64,000 nucleotides of DNA from Agrocybe praecox. Its lineage: Eukaryota > Basidiomycota > Agaricomycetes > Agaricales > Agrocybaceae. The stretch lies in NCBI GenBank assembly GCA_964017145.1, contig OZ024850.1, positions 3,325,618 through 3,389,617 on the forward strand, given 5' to 3'. Both the position numbers and the translations under genes were made by a program. The notes below the pieces were generated by a model. That model saw only the letters and a list, made by a program, of their open reading frames with translations, was not told where the DNA came from and searched no databases. Positions 11,006-22,883 of this stretch are shown here, one piece after another; positions within the stretch are counted from its first letter, which is position 1, and every line of letters begins with the position of its first letter.

Positions 11006-12348
11006 TCAAAGCAAGTCATTCCGTGGCTTTTCTGCAAGGAAATACCCAGGATGAACGAAGATCATTGTGTACATCGCAATCACAATCATCGTCGCGTCTA
11101 GGACATCTAAGACGCGCATTTTGTAAGGTGAATCTGCATGTCATGAACTGCAGAAAGGCAGAAACTTACTGAAGAATAATTCGTTGGTAATAATTTTGCC
11201 GTGCCAGCCATCCGATAATTCTACCAAGCGATAAATAGCCCTAATAATGATATGTGTAAGCCATACCACGATAAGCAAATACAGCGGAATATTTTGAATA
11301 TTTTTTGCTGACCGGATAAATAATAAGATAGTGGTAAACATCAGGGCATATGCCATGATTTTCCACCTAGTCGTGATCGTTCCACGGTGCTGAGCTTTGA
11401 AATTGGCTGAGCTTTGACTATCTGAGGAACGTTTGGTGTCTGTGGTAGTTTTGTCTTCGGTCCTTCTTATCGGGAGGTCACGGCTGTAACGATAAAAATA
11501 CTCAAGACCGAATACAGAAAAGAGGATCATGACAAGTAGCTGAAATGCTATGCCTCCGAGCATGATATGGGCTCCCTAACGCTCATAAATAAGTATCATT
11601 GCAAATGATGTAAAGATAATCTTACGAGGTTAGCGCCCTTAATATTATTGGCAGTGGCAGCTATTCCTCCACCTACGCCCTGAACGATTAGAGACACGAC
11701 GTCGCAAGTGCAAAATATGATTGTATCTATGACATAGACAGATTAAATAACATATGATATAAATCTCTGATAATTGCAACTCACACCACTTTGGACCCAG
11801 CCTGCTATACTGAAATCCAAGGCGTTTGATCAATTCGCCAAAAATGACGAAACTCGCAGCGAGGAAGGGTGTAGGCGCAACAATCGTACAAGTTATCCTG
11901 ATTAAAAACATAAGTATGGGCTGACTCAACACCGATAGAATGGACAGAATATACTGTATCTCAAATGGGTGGCGGTCAATTGGATCTATACTAGACCAAA
12001 GTCTCCCTGCCCAACCTATAAGTTCCCCCATACCACAGAGACACACCGTCGGAATGAGCCAGTATAAGCGGTACCGTATGGCGAGTCCCAAATGAGCGAC
12101 TAAGACAAGTTATGCCAGTGAGTCGGAATTTACAGGCTGAGGAAATTCCCTCTTACAAGTGACAACACCAAACAGTGATAGCATAACGATGGCGACCGCT
12201 CTCGACGGCAGGTAATGGTAGGGCGAAAACTGGGCTATGAGCTGGGGCGTCAGAGCTGTACATGTGTGACGAAGAAATTATTCAGTGTTAGTCTGGATAG
12301 GCACCAAAAATACGGGTACCTACCTATACCATGGTAGTATATTGTCAT
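11006..12348 (-). CDS. RTA1-family lipid-translocating exporter-like membrane protein
   Basis: The six-exon minus-strand model joins 12324-12348, 12157-12255, 11785-12099, 11626-11726, 11170-11575 and 11006-11133, giving an open 357-residue protein. RTA1/RTM1/RSB1 proteins are fungal seven-helix plasma-membrane proteins linked to sphingoid-base export and resistance to toxic lipophilic compounds. Family landmarks are YHYLPSRAVAIVMLSLFG, CGMGELIGWAGRLWSS, ASFVIFGELIKRLGFQYSRL, IFCTCDVVSLIVQGVGGGIA, HIMLGGIAFQLLVMILF, and a last helix ending VHPGYFL. A loop of about 40 polar residues (RRTEDKTTTDTKRSSDSQSS) separates helices 5 and 6. The first exon is only 25 nt, starting MTIYYHGI. A TTATATAA at about 12428-12435, about 80 bp upstream on this strand, fits a TATA box. 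A dead paralog lies at 3924-4849. Confidence 0.93.
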
Positions 12349-13008
12349 GCCTCTTGTTGTGCCTCAATTGAGGGAAACGCCAATGGGAATGAATGTTGTG
12401 TACTTGGGTCCACTTTTCGGGTGCACGTTATATAAGCCCCTCTACGGGATTATTTACGGAATATCCACAGCCTTCGAGTTTTACTTTGACTCGTCGACAT
12501 TGGTAACAACATTCACAAGCAAGAGCAGCGCCGAGAAGCCCAAATCATCAAATGTTACTTATTACTCGACTACACGGCGCCAGATATTTATAGACATACC
12601 AAAGACATACTAAATTTGGGTTCGAGACGGCGCTCGCCGCGCTCGCGGGTGGGATGACCGTTGCTTTCGTTCAAATCCCACGCCGAATAGGCGTCGGTTG
12701 ACAGACTATCCCGAACCTGGTGATTGTAAAAATTTGTCAGTTAAAGATAATTTTTACACTGCTAAGTGGTTTCCAGCTTCCGTCGGTGAGTGTACGTTGT
12801 ATCGGGTAAAATTTCATCTCGTTAATGCCGCATTTTAATCATCGTACGCAGCAAATGGCAGATAGAAAATTGCACTCATACTTACTTTCGGACACAAGCA
12901 GTCAGCGTAAACTACTTAATCAGGAGAGCGCACTTGATGACGGCGAGATAAGATAAAAATATATTGTACACATGAGTTGTTGATTACGTTGTATGCAACT
13001 GGCAGTCT
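12349..13008. promoter_or_regulatory. RTA1 upstream region and intergenic DNA
   Basis: It contains the RTA1 TATA candidate at 12428-12435. A short G+C-rich tract at 12625-12700 with partly self-complementary segments (GTGGGA and TCCCAC) was examined as a tRNA and not accepted. No other gene seen. Confidence 0.4.
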
Positions 13009-15305
13009 TTAAAGTTTCTCCATGCTTGATCGTTTGTCTTCGGGACTGGTCGAGGCGCTGTCTGAGGGTCCTTCGGTGAGGTAATCGTCTCTCCCAGCAA
13101 GGATATCAGCGTCGTCGGCTGCTCCCTCCTCGAAAGCCGTTTTGTGCTTTTCGAAGTGGGAGCTATGATTCCTATAATGCGAATGGTCAGTACCGAAAGA
13201 CACAAGGCGGGAACTTTATCGCGCACTCTGGACCAAGGATTGTAACTATTAAGGTATACGCGGCTGTCACGCCGATGAAAATGCCTTGTACCTAGATAAC
13301 GCCTCGCGTCAACAAAAAGACAGTGAGTATGCAAGAAAGATTTCTTACAGTAGCGTAGTCTGGAACATCCACTAATTTCCCATCCTGTAAAACTGTGGTA
13401 CGGAGGCGTTCACCAGCAGCTGTGTATTACTCATCAACAAATGACGCCTCATTCAATAGCTAGCACAGGCACGCACTAGCTTCAATTTGAGCTGAAGCTG
13501 CAGATACCATCTAGATAATTAATTTTTTAGTCCTATCGGCAAATGGAAATAGAGAGGACGTACATTTCCAACTTGATAAACTAAACCTGCGAAAGTTGCG
13601 CGGAACGCGGGAGGGCCCATTTCTGCCAGTTGAATGGGGATCTTAGGAAAATAAATGAGCAGTGGGCTTGTCAACCTCCTAAAGCGCTACGCACTACGCC
13701 GAGAGAACCTTGTACTCCGAACTGGATAAAGAACGCGCCAATGGAAAGCCCAGTAAATGACGATGGTATGATCCACAAGGGAATGAATGCTAAGACAAGG
13801 ATGGTTAACAAAGCAAGATGGAACGAGGTTGTCATATAAGAGAATACCTCCAACGATAATGATTTGGATGCTTTCATGGAAAGAGATTTGAATTAGAATC
13901 AAGAGTTAGTACGCCGGAGCACTCACATGATTGCTAATCGTCTCCCAATATACTGACTTGCCCACCCAGCGTATACTCCCCCTCTGAATATCAAAAGAGT
14001 AGTAGCATTAGAATACACAGAGTTGACGAACAGAATATGTGGCGTATACGTACGCAATAGCTCCCTAAAATTTCGTATTAATACCAGGTATCTGGCCACA
14101 TTGTCACTTGAAAGTCACTTACGCAATTTCCTATTATGACGGCCATGTTGGAATCATGATTGGAGAGCCCTTTGGAGACGGTTAGGTAGGTGGGGTAGAG
14201 ATCCTATACATAATATTAGGACTGAATCACGCCAAAGTAGTGTGGAATGGGTCACCTGTGATCCATGCGAGATGAAATTGAAACCTAGGCGATTGAGTGA
14301 AAGTGGAGAGGAAGAAAAGCTCCCAATCGAACATACCAGTCATGAAGAGGAAGCCGTATATACATAACAGCCAGTGCCTCCTCAGCATAAGTTTGATTTC
14401 CTGGAAGAACACCTTCGTCCTCATAGACGAATCGTGTCCTTTAGCAGCCTCGACCGCATCGGCCCTCACGAACATTTCACTTTCTGGGAGAAGGAAGCGA
14501 ATAAAGGCCGCGAACAACGATATCCCGGACGCGGTCCAGAATAAACTTCTCCAACCAGCACCAACTTCTGGTACAAGGAAAAGGTTAATGACGGCAGCAA
14601 TCAAGTATCCCACCGCGTAGCCTTGTTGGAGAAATCCGCTGGCGATTCCACGGACTTCAACGGGCAAATTCTCCATGGCATTAGAAGCCGCCATGCCCCA
14701 TATTCCACCCATCCCAATTCCAAAGAGGGACCGTAGCGCGAGGAACTGGGGGTATGTTTGGACGAAGCCACAGCCAAGCTCTAGGATGGCTATAAGTATG
14801 AGGTTCGCGATTAGGGGCCATTTTCGCCCGTATCGGTCAGAGATTATTCCAAAGAAAATCTTGCGGCCAGTGATAGATTAGTGGCTCTTATAAGAATATT
14901 TTTTTCGGGAAATAGTACGACTTACGCCACCGACAGAACGGAATAGTAATGTCAGAGTGATTGCTGTTGTCTGTGCCAGCACACGACACGATTAGCGTTT
15001 TTTATATGGAAATCATACCATGAGCACATACTATATCATGTGTCGACCTGTTAAATTGGGTTTGCAAGTGCGTAACACTAAGAGAGACGGAGAAAAAATC
15101 GATAGAGTCGCAGGTCCAGGACAACCACCTTGAATGACGAAAACAGTTCAGTGCAAAAAACCAAGCGTGGGAAAGTCCTTTCGTACCCTGAAAAGTAAAG
15201 TCCCCATTGAATCCATGTGACTTCACGCAATGCAACGAGCAAAGGTCGTGCATTGTCAATTTTCTCGCCTCTTGGGACGAGATTGCGAATGAAATATGGT
15301 TGCAT
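13009..15305 (-). CDS. JEN1: JEN-type monocarboxylate:H+ symporter, second paralog (MFS)
   Basis: The 15-exon minus-strand model joins 15187-15305, 15032-15128, 14926-14970, 14337-14859, 14256-14284, 14123-14203, 14054-14064, 13927-13983, 13848-13870, 13695-13789, 13564-13641, 13477-13510, 13349-13419, 13227-13291 and 13009-13171. It gives an open 496-residue protein. Residues 264-276, NFISHGSQDLYPT, match the JEN signature exactly. FFGIISDRYGRKWPL and GFLQQGYAVGYLIAA parallel the first paralog. All exons except the last have the same length as in that gene, except that its 68-nt exon is split here into 11 and 57 nt. The tail is acidic and differs most from the paralog. It probably imports lactate, pyruvate or related acids with H+. 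TATAAG about 65 bp upstream is a promoter candidate. Confidence 0.92.
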
Positions 15306-16455
15306 TGAGAGAAGAGATAGAGAGCAAAGGAAGAAAACCCCAAGGGAAGAAGAGGTTTCCCTACACTCTTATATTATTCGAGGAGCCATCAGCGGTCGAA
15401 GGTTCCAATGGGAATATATTATTATCTGTCTTAATCCCGATGACAGACATCTGTCGTCCAGTCCTTCGATATACCAATTGCTAATAATATTTTGGTTGAG
15501 CATACGGACTGTGCTAAACATGTTATGTCTCCGGGAGAAGCGGCAACGATGGTGTCTGAACGTAAAATATATAAGTGGTAGGTAGAATATTGTGCAACTG
15601 CGGCAACGCGACGCATAATTGAGCTTCAAAGGTTGAAACAAAAAAACACTCAAACGCGTTAGCAAGAAATATCTTGTGAAGGGAATCAGTACGGCTCAAA
15701 TGAAAATCAAATCACGATTGTTGATCATCTGACCGACCCATTGGAGCCAAGAAGTTCCCCAAGGCACTCCCTTCGACGATTATAATAGAACCAACGCTTT
15801 CCTCAACAGAAACATTTGACAGAAAAAACCACACAGAGGATATGTATAGATGTAACAAGGCAATACACTTTTGCCGACGGTAGTTGCTAGATAAGCAATG
15901 CGGCTAAGACAAAGATATCTCCTATTCGATTAGGTTTTGTGTACATCATGAATAAGCACTCTATCACAGATTATAGTATGCATTTACAGCTGTAATCGGA
16001 TCTTTGACAAATAACGGCGACGATTGCGACGACCCAAAACTTTTAACGAACTGTATCTAATCATATTGCAAACTATATTCATATCCAGACGTATAAACAG
16101 GCCATCACTGATCTTAAAGTTTGAAGGTAATACATATGATCAAATACCATGCTGTTTCCAGATTTTCTTGATCTAAGAAGTCATATTGCTCTCTCTCTCG
16201 CGACTTTTGCAAGCGCCTACACACAAAGAACCCTGACACCAACTCCTTGAAAAGTCTTAGAAGATAGGGAAGCAAATTGATTTTAAACAAGAATTACGAT
16301 AGAAAACATAACTCACTCGAGCTTTGACACATTTGGAGACATCAGCTTCAAGCAATAGTCTGGAAGATCTGGGTATCGTGCATCTTGCGTCGTAGCCCGG
16401 TGAAATATGAATTATGCTCGTGTAAGACTTGAGTCGCGGAACACGTCGGGAAAAA
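15306..16455. other. Intergenic, no supported gene
   Basis: This is the upstream region of the second JEN-type gene. Open frames on both strands (for example 15369-15665 and 16257-16463) have no recognisable protein features. A CT-rich run lies at about 16190-16200. Nothing else seen. Confidence 0.4.
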
Positions 16456-16790
16456 ATGGACATCAGTGATCATCGATCAGTACCAGATACCACGATAAAA
16501 AGTTCTAGTCTATTCGACGCATTATTTAGAGTCGGAGAAAAGATACAGAGGAAACCCGCAGGAAGGTGGTGGTGGTTTGACGAGAAAATACATTTGGAAA
16601 ACCGCCGTCTTTCGACAGACGGAAAACACTCAAATGTTAAGGAACCAGAAAGGACAGGACCAATACGCGTCGTGTTGAGTACAGAAAGAAAGCCAAAGAA
16701 GGTGAGTGTATGCTAAAGAAAGAAAGAGGCGACGTGCAGGTATATGCGTGTCGTCAAACATGCGCAAACAGGGCTGTGAGGAACACTTAA
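16456..16790 (+). CDS. Small spliced hypothetical protein (tentative)
   Basis: The ATG at 16456 opens a frame reading MDISDHRSVPDTTIKSSSLF, then RWWWFDEKIHLENRRL and GPIRVVLSTERKPKK, to a consensus GTGAGT donor at about 16701. An acceptor ends in GTGCAG about 40 nt later. The frame then continues VYACRQTCANRAVRNT to TAA at 16788-16790. The product would be about 100 residues, basic, without a signal peptide or membrane helix. I do not recognise it. Support is only the open frame and consistent splice signals, so it may be incidental. Confidence 0.25.
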
Positions 16791-17445
16791 AAAAATTATG
16801 ACGCTATCGTTGTTTATTTGTGACATATACTTACACACATGATGTCGTGACTTTCCTATCCTGGTCTCACTCGAAAGCTTAACTCTGTGATAACTATTTC
16901 CGAGTTCTTTCTTTCTTTCTTGTTTTCTCACCACAAAAAACAAAAAACATACAGCTCAACTATCTACAGAATAGAATCTGCATTTATGCCGTTGAACGTT
17001 GAAATTTGAAGCTTTGAAGCAGCACCTTGATTCGGCCGCCAGCGGAACAACAGCGGAGTTTATTTATTTGACGGTTCGGGGGTATCGGACTGTATCTATC
17101 GGACTTGCTTCCGCTGGTCCATATGTTTCCTTCCTCAATTACTGCCCGACCAATCTTTCACTGAAAATTCTTATGCTATGGTGTCCTCTTTCACTACAAA
17201 CTCTCGCACCCTCGATTTTTCCATTTTACCTTTACTCCTCCTGAACTGAACATGCGCTCTGACGCCGCTCAGTGCAGTATATCTGTTTCTATGGCTGTCA
17301 TCAGGTACACTGCCTGCACGCACAGCTATTCGAACCCTAGGCGAGCAGCCCCTATATAAATCGCAAAGCAGACTCAGCGGATCAACTTATTTTCTTGTTC
17401 TTGCATCCCATCCAGATACGATAATCTTGTTATAACGCGCAATAT
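16791..17445. promoter_or_regulatory. Upstream region of the NACHT gene
   Basis: No gene was identified. TATATAAAT at 17353-17361 lies about 90 bp before the proposed ATG of the NACHT gene at 17446, a plausible TATA box. Confidence 0.4.
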
Positions 17446-19976
17446 ATGACAGCCCAGAGTCAGGTTGCAATGTCACACTCCATGATATCTGGGCAGAGTG
17501 TAGGAGTGATAGGAGGAACTTTTATACAACATATCTCAGGTGTTGGGCGAAAATGTGCGTCAAAAGAGGGTGGAAGTGCATGAACCTTACTTAACCCAAA
17601 ATCCACAGCTTCTTTCGACATTTTGAAGGACGCCGTCGCGTACACCGCATTTCACAACTCCGGTGCTCGATTTGACCCACCAAAGTGTCATCCGAATACC
17701 CGCGTTGCTGTGCTGAAGAAGATTATGGACTGGGTTCTACGCTGCGATAGTGAAACGAAGGAACGGGTCATTATGTGGCTCACAGGGGCTGCAGGAGCAG
17801 GCAAATCAGCCATCGCTCAGAGCTTCATCGAGCTGTGTCTCTTGAATAATCTGGTGATTGCAAGTTTTTTCTTTGGGAGATCTGACGGTACTCGCAATCA
17901 CGCAGGGGCACTTATTGCAACACTGGTATATCAGATTTATCATTCGGTTCCGGCGGTACAGAACGAAATTCTTTCCGTAATCGACGGTGATCCTCTCATC
18001 TTCACGAGGAATATGGAACACCAGTTTGCACAGCTGGTAATCAAGCCCCTGCATGATGCCTTCTCAGCAGAGAATTTGTGGAATTTCGATTCATATCGTG
18101 TCATCGTAATTGATGGGCTGGACGAATGCCTTGATAGAGAGGTTCAGCAACTAATTCTGCACAATATATCCGACACAGCTCAGAAGCACCACCTACCCAT
18201 ACTGTTCCTGATAGCGAGTCGTCCTGAACACGACATAAATGTGGTATTCAGGTCTCAGGAGGTGAACGGAATTTTTGTACGACTCTACTTGGACGATACA
18301 TACGAGCCCGACGCAGACATACTTAAATTTCTCGAAGACAGCTTTATGAGAATCAGGACAACACATCCGTTCAGGTCACGAATTCCGGCTCTATGGCCTA
18401 GCCAGCAAACCTTGGAAACCCTTGTCAAAAAATCGTCTGGGCAATTTATTTACGCAGCAACGGCACTCCGATTCGTCCAGTCAATCAGGCATCAGCCACA
18501 TCACCGACTCGAAATCGTAATGAACCTCCGACCGGCTCGCGGCGACTTGCCGTTTGCGCAGCTAGATGCGCTTTACACCATTATTCTGTCTTCCGTGGCA
18601 GACATAGACCGAGTGCTGTACGCGCTTAGTATATACTCCTTGCGTGTAGTCAGGGAGTCTCGATGTTCCTTGGACTTGGAGCAATTCATGCATCTCGAGG
18701 AAGGAGAGCTCGAGATTCTGTTCTGTGATCTTGGGGCACTCGTTTTGGTCGAGTGGAGTACTAATAGCAGGGATAAGAAGGAAGGAAAGCTAAGGATTTT
18801 ACATGCTTCCCTTCACGACTTTCTTCTAGATCCAATGAGGTCCAAGGAATACTTTGTCGATATCAATGCCTATCGGACAGAACACCTGGCGAATATCCTT
18901 CGTTATGTGACTGTAGGTAAGTATTTCCTTTGTATCCCCTTTCTCCCTCTTCACCCACCCCCATTATTCAAGATTATCGAATTATCGATCGCAGGGTCTC
19001 ATCAGTCAGATATTTCTTCAACCTCAACATTCAGCTTTGTGAGAGCAATGCTCAGCTAATGCATCAAGCTTTATTATTTCCTCTTGTGGAAATACTCAAT
19101 GTCGCAGTTATGGGAGGGGTGAATCCTATCATGGCGGAATTTGTATTTTACACCCTGTTACCGTTCTTCCAGCGCATGGTAATATTTTGCTTTCGTCCTG
19201 TTTCTTAGTTCCTAATGTGCTTATTAATCGTTTTATAGGCACACCGAGATGAACGATGGTCAATAATACAGCAGCGCCATCACGCAGCGCTTGATGAAAT
19301 ATTTCGATCCCAGATGACATTATATCGCAACGACGCAGATGTTACTGCAGCTCTATGCCTTTTATGCCATGCAGGAACGGAAATGCTGGTCCCAGGACTC
19401 AGTAAACACCCTCATCGCCTGGAATTCTCCTTGAGTCATTACTGGAATTTCTTCAACTGGAGGAACAGGTCAAAAGATACGCTCAGAATAGGTGACATAG
19501 ACCTTGATCGAATCGGCACAGACACGGACCAGTATCGACAGTGTGTAATTAGGTTCCTACAAGATCCAGATCGAAGTGGACGGGACGGGATAGGATCATA
19601 TTCATACGCTCAAGCGACGACCACCTTCATCCGACACTTACAATTTATCTACTGGACGAACGACGAACACATCTTCAACGAACATCATATGGGGAATCAA
19701 CTCGTCTGCAATAACGGAATTTGGAAACTGGGCGTATCGCCCAAACCTTATCCTGCAGCTGAAAATGTTTATTTGATCTTTACAGCGTCGGAAACGTTCT
19801 TTTTGCTTCTGGGTTATATAATTTTCTTCTTGCCTCGTGCAGGAAAGCATGCCCTCCTCTTTCAGCTCTGCCGAAAATATCAGCTTCCAGCTGGTCCGGG
19901 CCCAATCCTCTTCCCAACGCGTACATACCAGGCTCTTCAAGCGATGAAGCTGTACGTGGAACGATGGAGTGTATAA
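17446..19976 (+). CDS. NACHT-domain NTPase, basidiomycete NLR-like protein
   Basis: My model joins 17446-17554, 17609-18920, 18995-19178 and 19239-19976 (780 residues). NACHT proteins are STAND ATPases acting in fungal non-self recognition and programmed cell death. The N-terminus has GVIGGTFIQHISG, like the short glycine-containing motif before many Agaricomycete NLRs. The linker is AFHNSGARFDPPKCHPNTRV (residues 51 to about 70). Walker A GAAGAGKS is at residues 96-103 and Walker B VIVIDGLDEC at 201-210; the sensor-like LIASRPE follows. No WD40, ankyrin or TPR repeats are visible in the C-terminal part, so the ligand-sensing region is short or absent. The intron at 18921 uses a weak GTATTT donor; the better GTAAGT at 18917 breaks the frame. 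A hydrophobic stretch near 19770-19850 could instead be an intron ending in GTGCAG. Confidence 0.8.
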
Positions 19977-20131
19977 AGATGACTTTGCGAAGTTACGGAC
20001 GACATGATTATAGTGTAGTATCGGGAGGGTCAGCAGGAAGTAATTGGATAGGCATGCAAAAGGAAGATTCCTAATAGTGAGCACTCTACATGTATGGGTC
20101 TATTATTATCCACATGTACCCTATTAAGCGC

Positions 20132-20949
20132 TTAAGCAGTATCAGTAGTGTACTTATCAAGTTCCACCAACAGTTTACTCCATCGTCCACCATGCCACGA
20201 AGAGATATCCTTCCATTCGTCACTATTCTCCCCCCATATCGTCTTAAACCACCTCGTGAAACTTGTCACAACAAGGTCAGCGTACGAAATTGTATTTCCT
20301 TGAATATACGGCCCCTCTGCGTCCGTCTTCGCATACCAGGTATCGATCTTGCCGCGATCGGCCTTGAACTTCGCCCACTCGGCCACAGCCCGGTCACCCT
20401 TCGGCAAGAGTTCATCGAGCGGGACACCAAAGGCCTTCTCCCTCGTCTCGATGTAATACTCCGTTGTCCTGGGATTGAATATATTCTTCAGCGGAGGGAG
20501 TATGAAAGGCCACAAAGCAGCCAAAGCATTACTATGCGCGTCTAAAAACGCGGCTTGGAGGGCCTGCGTGTTGTTAGGGAACAGAGACGGAGTGTCGGGG
20601 TACTGTTTCTCGAGGTATACGGCAATCTCCCATGATTCGTTGATGTATAATCCCGTGGACGGATCATAGATGGCAGGGAGTGTGTAGTAGTCGGAACCAT
20701 CCCAGAGAGTCTTCCCTGTTGGCTTCAAGCCAAGTTTTTTATTGTGTTCGGCGATGTCGGGGTACTCGACCCATTCGGTCTTGTATGGAATCCCCTTGTA
20801 GTTGAGCGCGAACCTTTCAAGTAATTAAATTCATTGGGCATTTTAAAAGTCGTCTAAAAGAAAGAAATAGCGTACCTTGTCTTCCAGGTAGTGGGGTTCC
20901 AGGCCTTTCCGGGAAGAGTTGAAGAAATATCATAGAAAATGATGGTCAT
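20132..20949 (-). CDS. Glutathione S-transferase, FuA / Ure2p-like class
   Basis: Two exons, 20876-20949 and 20132-20813, give an open 251-residue protein, the usual size for basidiomycete FuA/Ure2p-like transferases. It begins MTIIFYDISSTLPGKAWNPT and continues KTRFALNYKGIPYKTEWVEY, the thioredoxin-fold domain. LPAIYDP and INESWEIAVYLEKQYPD fit the cis-proline and glutathione-binding Glu-Ser elements. The C-terminal helical domain covers residues about 105-245, with ISYADLVV near the end. Such enzymes conjugate or remove glutathione from xenobiotics and plant or wood-derived phenolics in the cytosol. A detoxification role fits the nearby alkenal reductases and RTA1 gene, though distance argues against an operon-like cluster. 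The start is set by the family N-terminus and the splice site. Confidence 0.93.
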
Positions 20950-21419
20950 TTTTGTGAGGTACGTTCGAGGGCAGAGGAACTTCCTAACGTATGATTGTAG
21001 TGAATGGAAAATGAACAGAAATCCGGCGTCTTAAGTACTTGTCTCCAGGCTTGGAGAGCGGACTCGTTTGATGACGAACAGGATTCATAGGAGCTCTTGA
21101 CGTCGTACTTCACATGATCATTAGGGGATAGCTGACAGTATACCTTATTAATCACCCCCAAGGATTCGACGCGCTAGAGTAAGACGTATGTAGGCTATTT
21201 GCAAGAAAATCTATCTTTAAGCGTATCTTCTTACCAATGATGAATCAGGCTCAGATTATTCAGCTCTAGTGGCAATGCACGGCCTAGGTAGATTAGATTA
21301 GATGAATTAACCGACTCGGCTGACACGCGACCTGTCGAATCAGCGATCATAACTTTCACTGCAGTTACGATACCCGAGGAACAAAGCGATCGTTTTAAGC
21401 TGCTGAAGTTTTGACTTTA
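20950..21419. other. GST upstream region, intergenic
   Basis: No gene seen. A short GATTAGATTAGAT tract at about 21292-21302 resembles similar tracts near 1566, 45486 and 59268. Confidence 0.4.
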
Positions 21420-21985
21420 CAGTCGACTCCCTCATAACTCATACCTGTCGGTGGACGGCCGAAAGTATGGGTTATGAGGGGTCATGGGCTATGAGGGATA
21501 TGCTAAAAATAGAACAATAAAAATCGAGAGAAAACAAATCTTTGGCATAAGACAGTGAGTCATAAATGGATGGCTAATGGCCAGCAATCTGTATTTTATT
21601 ACAATATGAACCATATATGCGAATAAAAGTGTTGCCGACGTCGTCTTGATCCTTAATTTGAATGTTCTCACGCACGTTGAAGATGTTTGGGCATCTGGAC
21701 TGGTACTTTTCTTTGATTTGAACACATAAACTAGGTTAAAAAGGTGTTTCATGACACAATCTCATGTTAGATTCATCATAAATGTTCCCCATATAGCATA
21801 AATACGGAAATTTTTAGGGCAAAAACTATGGGTTTTTTTCCCAAAAGGGGTATGGATTATGGGGTATGAGGGGTTCATGGGTTATGGGTCGGATTTCCCT
21901 GCGAACCAACTTGGTGGATCGAAAAAAGTATGGGTTAGAAGGAGTTATGGGTTATGAGGGTTATGGGTTAAGAGGGAGACGACTG
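21420..21985. mobile_element. Non-autonomous Tc1/mariner-pogo-like element (MITE), 566 bp
   Basis: The left end CAGTCGACTCCCTCATAAC and the right end, read on the other strand, CAGTCGTCTCCCTCTTAAC form imperfect terminal inverted repeats. TA flanks both ends (21418-21419 and 21986-21987), the target duplication of Tc1/mariner transposons, and the CAGTCG terminus resembles pogo/Tigger-type ends. Variants of TATGGGTTATGAGGG recur near both ends (for example about 21464 and 21855-21975), probably as subterminal binding sites; one pair near the left end can fold into a hairpin. There is no transposase, so it would depend on an enzyme encoded elsewhere. Confidence 0.85.
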
Positions 21986-22883
21986 TATTAGTACCCTGTC
22001 ACACGTTAAAGTCAATTACACGTATTTCCGGTCATAATAATCTAATGTAAACGTATGAGTAGTATGCTGATTGTTGTGCCAGCCAATGGATATGTACGTT
22101 AGGCCATGCTGAGTCCAACACTTATCGGATGAGTAAGCCTCTCCGCGGCCGTGCATTACCCGTTTACACTCATTTGGTTTAAAACGTTGTGGCAGTGCAG
22201 TCTCATCGACTGCCCGATCCGTACATAGATTAAATTAGATCATGCTGTGCAGATAAGTATGTGACCGACGCGTACATAGCCCAACAAATCCACCCTTTGG
22301 ACCACTACTGCTATCGTACGAGGCTGCTCGACGCGCTTCCGAGCCCAGCTTGTACTAGGCCTCGTCTCCACTTGGCCCATAGCCAACAAGTATAAATGCG
22401 AACGAAGAACCGTAGGTTCAAAATTTACCCAACGAAGTCAACGCCATTCGAGATTGAGATTACGGTAAATTTGTACGAAGGACGGGCTTTACAAATTACA
22501 ACAAAGACGAAAACCTGAACATAGGAGATCTATGACAGGTGTTAGGTTATTTGGATGTTATTTGGATGCTCACAAATGCAGAGGAAAATGACGTACTGTC
22601 TATAGTATTTAGCGAATATCGCACTCCTCCGTCTCCATCCTACTTACGCAGCATTCAAGTTTCCAAGCCAAACAAAGACCGTCCATTTCCACATGCAAAT
22701 GAAAGGAAAAGAGAAGGTTTGGTAAAGATGGAAGCTTTTTATGTTGACTCGCTGGCACTGTATGTGAAGACATGGGTATAAAGCGACGGAATGAGAAGCC
22801 GGAAACTTCGTAACGGCCTAACAACTAAAGCGCGTCCACATCTCACTAAACAAGGATGTGTATGACCACTCGGTATAGCGGTC
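21986..22883. other. Intergenic between two mobile elements
   Basis: I see no gene. The open frames at 22539-22781 and its antisense have no recognisable features. Confidence 0.4.

Noticed and set aside
12347..12613. 88-codon plus-strand frame
   Set aside because: It overlaps the RTA1 start and TATA region and has no recognisable features.
12606..12700. Possible tRNA gene (GTTCAAATCCCACGC resembles a T-arm)
   Set aside because: The five-base T-stem does not pair, and I cannot form an acceptor stem, D-arm and anticodon arm on either strand.
19638..20084. 148-codon minus-strand frame
   Set aside because: It is antisense to the last exon of the NACHT gene and has no features of its own.
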